18,578 nt of DNA from Firmicutes bacterium UBA5486 (GTDB lineage Bacteria; Bacillota; UBA4882; UBA10575): the NCBI GenBank assembly GCA_002427045.1, contig DIPO01000070.1:15859-34436 (forward strand), read 5' to 3'. The notes under the pieces were generated by a model. That model was given only the letters and a program-made list of their open reading frames with translations, was not told where the DNA came from and ran no database searches. Below are positions 5,888 to 14,279 of this stretch, piece by piece. The translations under genes and the position numbers were made by a program. The stretch's first letter is position 1, and every line of letters begins with the position of its first letter.

Positions 5888-8158
5888 ATGACTAAGAATA
5901 CTTTTGATCGTCAATATGAAGAAGATCGATTAAAACAAGTTTTATTCGAAATCCAACAACAGCTGGAAATAGAGAAGCAGTTCCTTAATAGGCAAAAAAG
6001 TACAGTTATGACTGAGCGGAAAATGCTCTGGGATGATGGCCCTCGTAATGTATATAGCTTTGATGATGCACTTAAACTTTCGCAACAAGTTAATGAACTC
6101 CAAAATTTAGAGGTTGCACTAGAGAATAGTCATCGCCTAATTGCCAAACTGGAGAAAATGCTTTTATCTCCCTATTTTGGCCGGATTGATTTTTTGGAAA
6201 ACGGAACCAACAAACCAGAAGAGATTTACATCGGAATTTCTTCCTTAATCGATAAAGAGAAAGGTAATCTTCTCGTCTACGACTGGCGGGCCCCGATCTG
6301 TAGTATGTTCTATGATTTTCCCTTAGGTTCTGCCCACTATCAATGCCAGGCTGGCGTAATTTCAGGCAAAATTCTTTTAAAGCGGCAATATAAGATCGAA
6401 AATGGCCAACTTATTTATATGTTTGAGAGTAGCATAAAGATTGATGATCAGATCCTCCAAGAAATTTTAAGCAAACATAGCAATGAAAAGATGAAAACTA
6501 TTGTTTCTAGTATCCAAAGTGAACAAAACCGGGTAATTCGGGATGATCACCATCAGGTTTTATTTGTTCAAGGAGCTGCTGGGAGCGGAAAAACATCGAT
6601 CGCTCTCCATCGTGCCGCCTATTATCTATATAAAGATCACGGGAAAATCACCAGTAAAAATATATTAATCTTTTCGCCAAACCGCATATTTAAAGATTAT
6701 ATCTCCAATGTCCTTCCTGAACTTGGAGAAGAGAATATCCTTTGTACTACTTTTCAGGATTTTACTAGAAAATTACTCCCTAATCAATTGAAAATTGAAG
6801 ATTTCAATGACCAACTGGAATTTATTCTCACAATAAAAAAAGAAGATCAATACAGGATAGACAATATCCATTATAAGACTACTCCTGATTTCTATCAGGT
6901 AATTAAAAACTATATTCAATATCTAACGCAGCAGGGAAAACCCTTTTCCGATCTTTTATTTCTTGAGAAAAATATCTTAAGTAAAGAACAACTCCAGGAA
7001 CTTTACGAAGAAAGCTTTTCTTACCTGCCAAAGAAAAAACGCCTCCTACAAATTCAACGTCGGGCATACTTTCTACTCCGTCCCCACGCTAAACAAAGAC
7101 TCCAGTATTATTTAAAGCTTTTTGCCGGGGACCGTAGCATTGTCAATGAGAAAGAACTTAAAGCCCGTAGCCGGCTAGCTGTAAAAGAGGAACTTGAGCC
7201 CGTTAAAGACCAGATCAAATCCTGGACCCGCTTTGACTCCCTTGAGCTTTATAAAGATCTCTTTTCCGATCAAGATTTGTTTTACAAAATGGCCGAGGGG
7301 ACTCTTCTTCCCTCTAATATTGACAAGATCCGATCAGAAACAATAAAAAATCTGAATCGTGGATGGGTGGGGTGTGAAGATCTTGCTCCTCTCCTTTTCT
7401 TTTGGGGTAAAATTGAGGGGTTCCCAAAATTCCCAGATCTAAAACACCTAATTATTGATGAAGCGCAAGATTATACTTTTCTCCAGTACGAAGTAATTAA
7501 AGAACTCTTTCCAGCAGCGTCCTTCACTATCTTAGGAGATTTAAACCAAGCAATTCATCCTGTTCAATATCAAAATACTTTCGAGAATATTAAAGAGGTT
7601 TTTGCCCAAAAAAAGCCCGGCTTATTCCGTTTAAGTAAAAGCTATCGTTCTACCAAAGAAATTGCTGATTTTACTAAGGCTCTCCTAGAAAATGATGAAA
7701 CAACCGAATATATTAACCGCCCAGGGATTAAACCCTTAATTACAAAAGTTAAAGAAGAAAGCCTGCTTCCAAAAGCCATCACTAATCAAATTCAAGAACT
7801 AAAAAAAGAGGGTATGACTTCAATTGCTGTAATTGCTAAAACCTCTCGTCAATGTCGTAAACTATATCAGCAATTAAAATACTTGACAAAAATCCGTCTG
7901 ATCACCAATGATGATGAGCTTTTCTCTACCGGTGTGATAATTATCCCTTCTTACCTGGCAAAGGGTTTAGAATTTGATGCTGTTCTTATTTATAATGCTA
8001 ACAGAGAAAATTATTATCTAAAAAATGAAAAAAAACTCTTTTATACCGCTTGTACTAGAGCATTGCACCGGCTTTATCTATACTACTCTGAACAGCTCTC
8101 CCCCTTTGTCACTAGTTTGGATCCTGAGCTTTACAATCACCAGTTTTATCTTGAGTAA
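5888..8158 (+). CDS. helD: HelD-type RNA polymerase recycling ATPase (UvrD/Rep-like superfamily 1)
   Basis: ATG at 5888 with an ideal AAGGAGGT five bases upstream. At 756 aa it is close to Bacillus subtilis HelD (774 aa). The N-terminus (about 1-95) is a charged heptad-like helical pair, which in HelD enters the RNA polymerase secondary channel. The characteristic segment starting YDWRAPICSMF lies at 131-141. Superfamily 1 motifs are Walker A GAAGSGKT (229-236), Walker B LIIDEAQD (521-528), GDLNQAIHP (550-558), SKSYRST (583-589), KGLEFD (692-697) and YTACTRA (719-725). HelD uses ATP to remove stalled RNA polymerase from nucleic acid and release it for reuse, and in some bacteria it affects rifampicin tolerance. 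It appears to be transcribed alone. The long insert between Walker A and B fits the clamp-opening arm of the family. Confidence 0.92.
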   Translation: MTKNTFDRQYEEDRLKQVLFEIQQQLEIEKQFLNRQKSTVMTERKMLWDDGPRNVYSFDDALKLSQQVNELQNLEVALENSHRLIAKLEKMLLSPYFGRIDFLENGTNKPEEIYIGISSLIDKEKGNLLVYDWRAPICSMFYDFPLGSAHYQCQAGVISGKILLKRQYKIENGQLIYMFESSIKIDDQILQEILSKHSNEKMKTIVSSIQSEQNRVIRDDHHQVLFVQGAAGSGKTSIALHRAAYYLYKDHGKITSKNILIFSPNRIFKDYISNVLPELGEENILCTTFQDFTRKLLPNQLKIEDFNDQLEFILTIKKEDQYRIDNIHYKTTPDFYQVIKNYIQYLTQQGKPFSDLLFLEKNILSKEQLQELYEESFSYLPKKKRLLQIQRRAYFLLRPHAKQRLQYYLKLFAGDRSIVNEKELKARSRLAVKEELEPVKDQIKSWTRFDSLELYKDLFSDQDLFYKMAEGTLLPSNIDKIRSETIKNLNRGWVGCEDLAPLLFFWGKIEGFPKFPDLKHLIIDEAQDYTFLQYEVIKELFPAASFTILGDLNQAIHPVQYQNTFENIKEVFAQKKPGLFRLSKSYRSTKEIADFTKALLENDETTEYINRPGIKPLITKVKEESLLPKAITNQIQELKKEGMTSIAVIAKTSRQCRKLYQQLKYLTKIRLITNDDELFSTGVIIIPSYLAKGLEFDAVLIYNANRENYYLKNEKKLFYTACTRALHRLYLYYSEQLSPFVTSLDPELYNHQFYLE

Positions 8159-8368
8159 ACTGGCTCATAAAATGCTTTTATTATGGTCAAATACTCGCTT
8201 AATATCTCCCTTTTTGCTCCTGATTTAGCTAGGCTTTTATTTCACATCCAGTTGATAGAGTATTTCTTTGCTTAAAGGGTGTGCAATTTGAGATAGGTAA
8301 TTATGCTATTCTTCTACCAAAGGTATCTTATCAAATATGAGACTGTAGATTTAAAGGAGTGTGTAATA

Positions 8369-9688
8369 ATGATTGACTTTCCCAACTTAGCTGTCAAAAT
8401 TCCTTCTGTCTTACTACCTAATTATCAAATTAGCCTACAAAAATGGTCAGTAATCGCTTGTGATCAATATACTTCTAACCGGAAATACTGGGATGAAGTA
8501 GAAGAGTATGTGGGTAAAAACCCTTCAACGCTTGACTTAATCTTACCTGAAATTCACTTGACAGATCCTGATGTAGAGGCTCGGATTACACAGATCAAAG
8601 AAAATATGTTAAATTACCTAGCAAAAGGTGTTTTGAATCCTTTAGAACCAGGCTTTATCCTAATTGACCGGCAAACACCCAATGTACAGTCAAGAAAAGG
8701 CTTATTACTAGCTGTTGACCTGGAAAAATATGATTACCATAAAGGTTCTAAAAGTTTGATCCGCTCTACTGAAGAGACGATTACTGATCGTTTACCCCCC
8801 AGAATCAAAATCCGGCATGGGGGCCACTTAGAATTACCCCATATTATGCTTTTACTGGATGACCCTGAGCAAACAGTAATTGAACCTCTATTTAATCAAT
8901 TAAACGGTTTACCTAAACTCTATGACTTCGATTTGATGATGAATAGCGGCCACCTTACGGGGTACCACATCAAAGACCAGAATTTGTTGGAACAGATCCA
9001 AAAAGCCTTGGCTAATCTAGCTGACCCCAAAGTTATTTACCAGAAATATGGGGTTAAAGATGAAACCTTACTCTTTGCCGTTGGCGATGGGAATCACTCC
9101 CTTGCTACTGCCAAGGCGATCTGGGAAACAATCAAATCTAAATCCGAAGATCCGCAGCAACTCCTTAATCATCCTGCTAGATATGCTTTAGTAGAAGTTG
9201 TTAACCTCTATGATCAAGGTTTGCTTTTTCACCCAATTCATCGCGTGCTGTTTAATGTTGATCCTGAGCTGTTTTTTTCAGAATTACAAGCCTACTATGA
9301 TTTTCAAGTTGACGAGTCAAATACCCCTTGGCTACATGACATATCAGATAAAGCCCAGTGTTTTTCCTTTTTTACTGAGAATTCCTCAGGAATAGTTTCT
9401 ATTAATAATCCCCGTACTCATCTAACTGTTGGATCCCTCCAGCTTTTTCTTGATGCTTTTCTCTGTAAATACCCGCAAACAAAGATTGATTATATTCATG
9501 GGGATCAAGAAACAGTAGAATTAGGGACTAAACCTGGCAATATTGGCCTTTTGTTACCAACTATGGATAAACATGATCTCTTTAAAACAGTAATTAAGGA
9601 CGGCGCCTTGCCCAGAAAGACCTTTTCCATGGGCGAAGCCGATGAAAAACGTTTTTACATGGAAACTCGGAAAATAGTTCTTGACTAA
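8369..9688 (+). CDS. DUF1015 family protein (COG4198)
   Basis: Start chosen as ATG at 8369, nine bases after AAAGGAG (8353-8359). An in-frame ATG 22 codons upstream (8303) has no ribosome binding site. The 439-aa product shows DUF1015 hallmarks: an N-terminal segment ending in SVIACDQYTS, RSTEETITDRLPPR (132-145), GDGNHSLATAK (239-249) and NLYDQGLLFHPIHRVL (279-294). The family is widespread in Clostridia and often lies near serine biosynthesis genes, but its reaction is not established to my knowledge. The GDGNHS motif suggests a catalytic or nucleotide-binding loop. There is no signal peptide or membrane segment. It follows helD by 210 bases without a clear terminator, so read-through is possible. 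Confidence 0.88.
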   Translation: MIDFPNLAVKIPSVLLPNYQISLQKWSVIACDQYTSNRKYWDEVEEYVGKNPSTLDLILPEIHLTDPDVEARITQIKENMLNYLAKGVLNPLEPGFILIDRQTPNVQSRKGLLLAVDLEKYDYHKGSKSLIRSTEETITDRLPPRIKIRHGGHLELPHIMLLLDDPEQTVIEPLFNQLNGLPKLYDFDLMMNSGHLTGYHIKDQNLLEQIQKALANLADPKVIYQKYGVKDETLLFAVGDGNHSLATAKAIWETIKSKSEDPQQLLNHPARYALVEVVNLYDQGLLFHPIHRVLFNVDPELFFSELQAYYDFQVDESNTPWLHDISDKAQCFSFFTENSSGIVSINNPRTHLTVGSLQLFLDAFLCKYPQTKIDYIHGDQETVELGTKPGNIGLLLPTMDKHDLFKTVIKDGALPRKTFSMGEADEKRFYMETRKIVLD

Positions 9689-9705
9689 ACTTGAATTCAC
9701 AAAAA

Positions 9706-9731
9706 AAGAAGCCACTGTACAGTGGCTTCTT
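9706..9731 (-). terminator. Palindromic terminator between the DUF1015 gene and guaB
   Basis: These 26 bases are a perfect palindrome centred on GTAC. On the minus strand the stem is followed by TTTTT (complement of 9701-9705), which makes a good terminator for the convergent IMP dehydrogenase gene. On the plus strand only short T runs follow, so it probably also ends the DUF1015 transcript, less strongly. Confidence 0.85.
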
Positions 9732-9817
9732 CCTATTAATATCCTCTGAGAATTGATAATCCTTTTAGGTAACAGTCAAGCGATAAATCATAACAATTGA
9801 ATTATCAATTCTTAATC

Positions 9818-11326
9818 CTAGGAAAAATCAAAATCTCCGTCTTTTTTAAGGATTACATCATGAGCACTACCTTCTCTGAGACTGAGCGGAGAGACCAGAG
9901 TAAGCCTAGCCTTTTCCTGTAACTCAGGGATAGTTAGTGCCCCACAGTTACACATTGTTGAACCGATCTTTGCAAGAGTAATATCCAGGTTATCTTTTAA
10001 TTTTCCGGCATACGGAACATAGGAATCTACACCTTCTTCAAAAGCCAACCTATCCTCTCCACCCATATCGTACCTTGCCCAGTTTCTTGCCCGGTTGGAA
10101 CCCTCTCCCCAGTATTCTTTAACAAAATTCATACCCTTACGTACCTTACGTGAGGGGCTTTCATCAAAACGGGCAAAATACCTTCCTAGCATCACAAAGT
10201 CTGCACCCATAGCTAAAGCTAAAACCATATGATAATCATGGACAATCCCTCCGTCAGAGCAGAGTGGGATATAAACGCCAGTTTTCTTAAAATAATCATC
10301 CCTGGCTTTTGCCACTTCAATGACTGCAGTAGCTTGTCCCCGGCCAATCCCTTTCTGTTCTCTGGTAATACAGATTGATCCTCCCCCAATCCCTATTTTC
10401 ACAAAATCTGCGCCTGCTTCTGCTAGATACAAAAATCCTTCGCCATCAACTACATTACCGCCGCCAACCTTAACGGTATCATTAAACTCTTCTTTAATAT
10501 ATTTAATCGTCTCATACTGCCATTCTGTAAAACCATCAGAAGAATCGACACAAAGGATATCTGCACCCGCTTCCACTAAAGCAGGTACTCTTTCCCGATA
10601 ATCCCTAGTATTTATCCCGGCACCAGTTACTAACCGCTTATGATCATCAAGCAGTTCCAAAGGGTTCTCCTTATGCGCTGTATAATCTTTCCGAAAAACC
10701 AGGTATCTGAGGTTCTGGTTTTCATCGATGATTGGCAGACAATTTAATTTATGTTCCCAAATCAAATCATTAGCCTCAGATAAAGTAATCCCTTCTTTTC
10801 CATAAATCATCGAAGAAAATGGTGTCATAAAATCTTTAATTTTGGTTTCTACCGGGGTCCTTCCTTTCCGATAATCCCTACTGGTAACAATCCCCTTTAG
10901 TCGGCCATTAGCAGTACCATCTTCAGTAATTGCAATCGTAGCATGGCCTGTCCTTTCCGTCAAAGCCATAACATCCCGGAGAGTATTGTCGGGTTTTAGA
11001 TTTGAGTCACTTACAACAAAACCCGCTTTATAATTTTTAACTTTCCGTACCATTTCTGCTTGTTCCTCAATTGGTTGCGAGGCATAAATAAAGGAAATAC
11101 CTCCGCTTCTTGCCAATTCAATCGCCATCTTATGATCGGAAACCGCCTGCATTATGGCTGAGCAAAGTGGAATATTCAAAGATAAAGGAGAAGATTCTCC
11201 CTCTTTAAACTTAACAATTGGGGTCCGAAGACTTACCTTTTCCGGAACACAACCTTTGGTTGTTAAATTAGGGAGCAGTAAATACTCGCTAAAGGTTCTG
11301 CTCGGTTCTTTATAAAAATAGGCCAC
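9818..11326 (-). CDS. guaB: IMP dehydrogenase, Tritrichomonas-like bacterial type
   Basis: GTG start at 11326, seven bases after AAGGAGG; the nearby ATG is out of frame. The 502-aa enzyme oxidises IMP to XMP with NAD+, the committed step to guanine nucleotides. Visible parts are an N-terminal barrel segment, two CBS domains (about 100-160 and 165-220), NAD-site Asp261 in DSSDG, the phosphate loop IGGGS, catalytic Cys319 in GSICITR, and mobile flap Arg418-Tyr419 in NWARYD. Those positions equal the residue numbers known for the Tritrichomonas foetus enzyme (Cys319, Arg418, Tyr419), and long stretches agree with that protein as I recall it. This is therefore the lineage from which the protozoan gene is thought to derive, not the common Bacillus-type GuaB. 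A consensus promoter lies upstream. It is monocistronic. Confidence 0.95.
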   Translation of the reverse strand: MAYFYKEPSRTFSEYLLLPNLTTKGCVPEKVSLRTPIVKFKEGESSPLSLNIPLCSAIMQAVSDHKMAIELARSGGISFIYASQPIEEQAEMVRKVKNYKAGFVVSDSNLKPDNTLRDVMALTERTGHATIAITEDGTANGRLKGIVTSRDYRKGRTPVETKIKDFMTPFSSMIYGKEGITLSEANDLIWEHKLNCLPIIDENQNLRYLVFRKDYTAHKENPLELLDDHKRLVTGAGINTRDYRERVPALVEAGADILCVDSSDGFTEWQYETIKYIKEEFNDTVKVGGGNVVDGEGFLYLAEAGADFVKIGIGGGSICITREQKGIGRGQATAVIEVAKARDDYFKKTGVYIPLCSDGGIVHDYHMVLALAMGADFVMLGRYFARFDESPSRKVRKGMNFVKEYWGEGSNRARNWARYDMGGEDRLAFEEGVDSYVPYAGKLKDNLDITLAKIGSTMCNCGALTIPELQEKARLTLVSPLSLREGSAHDVILKKDGDFDFS

Positions 11327-11366
11327 TTCATAACCTCCTTATCTGTTAAAGATATAAATTTTATCA

Positions 11367-11395
11367 ATTATAAAGGAGTTTACTGCCGATGTCAA
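11367..11395 (-). promoter_or_regulatory. Consensus sigma-A promoter of guaB
   Basis: On the minus strand, TTGACA (11395-11390) is separated by exactly 17 bases from TATAAT (11372-11367), a perfect match at both hexamers. The predicted leader is only about 30 bases, which leaves no room for a riboswitch. This points to strong, largely constitutive transcription unless a repressor binds over the promoter. Confidence 0.9.
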
Positions 11396-11764
11396 GCGCT
11401 TATAGGAATTTTTAAGGTCATGGTAACTTCTTACAATCACTTAATTAGAAGAAAGGATTTTCGCCTGAATATCTCAAGCTGACTGGGGAATATTAGTTGA
11501 GGGAGTTCCATAATGCATTCTCATCGCTGGTTGCTAGTGAATCGTCACTCATATTGAATGATAGCCTATGTAGTTTATTAGGTCTTACCATTTACCCTAA
11601 TTTCTAAAGAAGCCTTTTTAAATCGGAATATATTGTTAGGCCATTAAGCTAATTCCGGTATTACCCGAGGAAATAGAAAAATTACTACAATTTATGGATA
11701 GCCTAATTTAAGTTAAAAACTATAGATAATTAGATTTTCATTATTGAAAGGAAGGTTGGAAAGA
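11396..11764. other. Long intergenic region between the divergent guaB and ypeB genes
   Basis: About 370 bases lie between the guaB promoter and the ypeB start. I see no gene with a ribosome binding site, no RNA gene and no strong stem-loop. The only candidate signal is TGAATA (11466-11471), 17 bases, then AATATTA (11489-11495). This loosely resembles a forespore sigma-G promoter and would suit ypeB, but it is about 270 bases from the start codon and imperfect at the -10. Confidence 0.4.
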
Positions 11765-13195
11765 TTGACTGATGAAAAAAAACATTTAAATCTCAAAATA
11801 ACTATCCCCCTTCTCACTATTGCATTAGTAGCTTCCTTAGTTTGGGGTTACAGCCAGTATCGTAGTAAACGAAGTTGGGAGCTTAGGGCTGAAAATCAAT
11901 ATAATAAGTCGTTTTCTGAATTATCTATGCATGTTGGTGATTTAGAGACCCAATTAGCTAAAGTATTGGTATCAAACTCACCTCCCAAGTTGTTAAAAAA
12001 CTTTACCGATATTTGGCGCCAAGCCTATCTTTCCCAAGAAGATATGGGACAACTCCCCTTAGCCTCAGTAGAACTTGCCAAAACAAAGGAGTTTCTCGCC
12101 AAAGTAGGGGCTTTTTCTTTCAACATGGTAAATCAATTAAACCAAAATGGAAATCAGAAACCTGTGACAGTGGATACCAGCAATCAGGTTTTATCGGAAA
12201 AAGACTGGAACACTTTAAGCGGACTACATCGACAAGCCCGCTATCTTTCTGAGCAACTCACTACCCTTCAGGAACGGATGCTAGAATCTAGTGAAAAATG
12301 GATAAGTGTAGATCGGATTAGTGCCACCGCTATGACTACAGATGTTTCTAGCCGCCTGGATACAAACAAAATTACCAAAGGTTTTCTGATGATGGAAGAT
12401 GGTTTTGAACGTCTTCCCGAACCTGAATTAGAAGGTAATTTACTTAATATTAAGCCTACTCCTAAAGGCATTACCGGTGAAAATATAAGCGTTGAGCAAG
12501 CACGCAAAATAGCTTTAGATTTTATTGAAAAAGATTCAACCCGTTACCGTGCTAATTACGAGGGGCAAATTAAAGGAAATTACCCCCTTTATCATTTCCG
12601 CCTCACAGAAGAAAGTAAAGAGGGGGAAAAAACGAAAACTGCCGATCTTGCTCGTCTAGCCGTTACAGTTAAAGGAGGACATGTCGGATGGATGCTTAAA
12701 GAGAGAAATGTTGCAAAAACCAGTATTTCCCTTGACGAAGCAAAAACTAGAGCTAGAAATCATCTTGAAAATCGAGGATACTCGGGAATGACTCCAGTAG
12801 CAGTTGAAGAATTTAGAAATATTGCTTTAGTCTCTCTCTGTCCTACCATCCAACAGACTGTTGTTTATCCGGAAATGATAAAAGTTCAAGTAGCTCTAGA
12901 TAATGGCGAGGTCCTAGGTACTGAGGCTCTTTCCTATTTGACTTTCCATGACCAGAAAAGAGTAATTCCCTCACCACGCTTAAGTGAAACTGAAGTTAAA
13001 GAAAGACTAAATAAAAATTTAAAGCTTGAACAACTTAAAAAAGCAATAATTCTCAATGATCAGTTTCAAGAGATACTTTGTTATGAGTGTATTGGAACTT
13101 TAAACCGAGAACGTTTCCGTCTATTTATAAATGCATCATCTGGTATGGAGGAACGGATACAACACATTAATGAGCAGGGAGTAGAAATAAAATAA
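11765..13195 (+). CDS. ypeB: Spore germination protein YpeB
   Basis: Start chosen as TTG at 11765, nine bases after AAAGGAAGG (11747-11755), giving 476 aa. An in-frame TTG at 11744 lies before that site. A short charged N-terminus precedes one membrane segment (about 12-30), with the rest outside the membrane, as in Bacillus YpeB (450 aa). The middle is helical. The C-terminal half holds PepSY/YPEB repeats beginning at ISVEQARK (about 242), ISLDEAKT (about 321) and LSETEVKE (about 406). YpeB sits in the spore inner membrane and is needed to localise and protect SleB, the lytic transglycosylase that degrades spore cortex during germination. In many spore formers the gene follows sleB, but here the upstream neighbour is the divergent guaB. 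It ends at a strong terminator. Confidence 0.88.
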   Translation: MTDEKKHLNLKITIPLLTIALVASLVWGYSQYRSKRSWELRAENQYNKSFSELSMHVGDLETQLAKVLVSNSPPKLLKNFTDIWRQAYLSQEDMGQLPLASVELAKTKEFLAKVGAFSFNMVNQLNQNGNQKPVTVDTSNQVLSEKDWNTLSGLHRQARYLSEQLTTLQERMLESSEKWISVDRISATAMTTDVSSRLDTNKITKGFLMMEDGFERLPEPELEGNLLNIKPTPKGITGENISVEQARKIALDFIEKDSTRYRANYEGQIKGNYPLYHFRLTEESKEGEKTKTADLARLAVTVKGGHVGWMLKERNVAKTSISLDEAKTRARNHLENRGYSGMTPVAVEEFRNIALVSLCPTIQQTVVYPEMIKVQVALDNGEVLGTEALSYLTFHDQKRVIPSPRLSETEVKERLNKNLKLEQLKKAIILNDQFQEILCYECIGTLNRERFRLFINASSGMEERIQHINEQGVEIK

Positions 13196-13224
13196 AAAAC
13201 CGGCCAGATGGCCGGTTTTTTTTT
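13195..13224 (+). terminator. Strong terminator after ypeB
   Basis: An 11-bp stem (13195-13205 with 13210-13220), GC-rich at its top with an AGAT loop, runs into nine T residues (13216-13224). It overlaps the last base of the ypeB stop codon and isolates ypeB from the response regulator genes. Confidence 0.93.
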
Positions 13225-13297
13225 AAGGTCTTATTTTTTTGATAAATTTGCCGATATCAATAATAAGGATTATCCTATTATCAGGAGGTATCTAAGC

Positions 13298-13663
13298 ATG
13301 AGTTATCGGATAATGCTAGTAGATGATGCTCAAGTCACTAGACTTATGTTGACTAGAATATTAAGAGCAGGGGGCTACGAAATAGCAGGAGAAGCTAGCA
13401 ATGGTATGGAGGCTGTAGACCTATACAGAAAAATAAATCCTGATCTGGTTATGATGGATATTACTATGCCAACAATGTCTGGCATTGAAGCTGTTCGAAA
13501 AATAAGAGAATATGATTCCGAAGCCAAAGTCGTCATGTGTTCAGCTATTGGACAAAAAAGCATGGTAATAGAGGCTATCGAAGCAGGAGCTAGAAATTAC
13601 ATTATTAAACCTTTTGAACCCCAAAAGGTTTTAGATGTAGTCTCTTCTATTTTAACCGCATAA
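13298..13663 (+). CDS. CheY-like single-domain response regulator, copy 1
   Basis: Start chosen as ATG at 13298, nine bases after AGGAGG (13283-13288). In-frame upstream codons (from 13208) lie in the ypeB terminator and have no ribosome binding site. The 121-aa product is a bare receiver domain: acidic Asp9-Asp10, phospho-acceptor Asp54 in MMDITMP, Ser82 in CSA, and Lys104-Pro105. It closely resembles Bacillus CheY (LVDDA, MDITMP, MCSA.GQ.SMV), the phospho-switch that binds flagellar motor switch proteins. No cheA or other chemotaxis gene is in the window, so the partner kinase is unknown. It could be a motility CheY or an orphan receiver. A paralogue of equal length follows 250 bases later. 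Confidence 0.9.
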   Translation: MSYRIMLVDDAQVTRLMLTRILRAGGYEIAGEASNGMEAVDLYRKINPDLVMMDITMPTMSGIEAVRKIREYDSEAKVVMCSAIGQKSMVIEAIEAGARNYIIKPFEPQKVLDVVSSILTA

Positions 13664-13767
13664 AAATGCATTTAGCTTGGAGAATCCCTTAGGGCTAATT
13701 GTTATCCCTATATTCCAACTATCATGCAACATATCTGCAGTTCTGAACCAGTGACTTGTTGATCCAT

Positions 13768-13809
13768 ACCAGGGTAAGCACTATCGCAAGCTTCACGATT
13801 TACCCTGGT
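13768..13809. other. Perfect 10-bp inverted repeat between the two cheY-like genes
   Basis: ACCAGGGTAA (13768-13777) pairs with TTACCCTGGT (13800-13809). Within the 22-base interior, ATCG (13783-13786) can pair with CGAT (13796-13799), so a continued stem is possible. No T tract follows, so it is not a classical terminator. It lies about 35 bases before the -35 of the second gene. A second small inverted repeat, TAGGG/CCCTA (13690-13694 and 13706-13710), follows the first gene. Confidence 0.5.
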
Positions 13810-13843
13810 GGCTAAAGATGTCACGAATTCAGATTAATTTTAA

Positions 13844-13874
13844 TTGACAGCCTTATACGCTTCCTCAGTATAAT
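13844..13874 (+). promoter_or_regulatory. Sigma-A-type promoter for the second cheY-like gene
   Basis: Consensus TTGACA (13844-13849) and TATAAT (13869-13874) are separated by 19 bases, longer than the optimal 17, so basal strength may be reduced. The start codon is 40 bases downstream. The second gene therefore has its own transcription start. Confidence 0.7.
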
Positions 13875-13913
13875 AGTTAATGAAGAGCTAGTGGATAAAA
13901 AGGAGTTATGCTA

Positions 13914-14279
13914 ATGGGTAATTCAATAATGCTGGTTGATGATGCACAGGTAGTTTTATTAAAACTATCTCGAATTTTAACCGCTGCTGGGTATAATATA
14001 GTCGCAGAAGCTACTAATGGTGCTGAGGCGGTAGAGAAATATAAGCAATATTTCCCCGACTTGGTAATTATGGATATCATTATGCCTGATATGAAAGGCA
14101 TCGATGCCGTAAAAGAAATTATTAAATTTGACCCCGATGCCCGGATCATCATGTGTACTAACCTAGCAAAAAAAACCACCGTGATTGATGCTATTTTGGC
14201 TGGAGCCCGCAATTATATTTTAAAGCCTTTTGACCCCCAAAAAGTTGTTGATGTTGTTTCCGTTGTAATTAACAGTTAA
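13914..14279 (+). CDS. CheY-like single-domain response regulator, copy 2
   Basis: Start chosen as ATG at 13914, eight bases after AAGGAG; the ATG at 13908 is only two bases from it. The 121-aa receiver domain aligns with the previous gene without gaps, at 69 of 121 identical residues by my hand count. Asp9-Asp10, phospho-acceptor Asp54 (MDIIMP), Thr82 and Lys104 are present. The region after Thr82 (CTNLAKKTTV against CSAIGQKSMV) differs most. That face (end of beta4, alpha4) transmits the signal in CheY, so partners may differ. It has its own promoter. Its stop codon is directly followed by the end of a minus-strand gene. The role is probably chemotaxis-like phospho-signalling, kinase unknown. 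Confidence 0.88.
   Translation: MGNSIMLVDDAQVVLLKLSRILTAAGYNIVAEATNGAEAVEKYKQYFPDLVIMDIIMPDMKGIDAVKEIIKFDPDARIIMCTNLAKKTTVIDAILAGARNYILKPFDPQKVVDVVSVVINS

Noticed and set aside
8303..8368. N-terminal extension of the DUF1015 protein
   Set aside because: The extension has no ribosome binding site, whereas ATG at 8369 has AAAGGAG at nine bases and begins the conserved region.
11327..11366. Purine or guanine riboswitch before the IMP dehydrogenase gene
   Set aside because: The predicted leader after the consensus promoter is only about 30 bases, too short for a known riboswitch.
13208..13297. N-terminal extension of the first CheY-like protein
   Set aside because: It begins in the ypeB terminator and lacks a ribosome binding site; the ATG at 13298 matches the usual CheY start.
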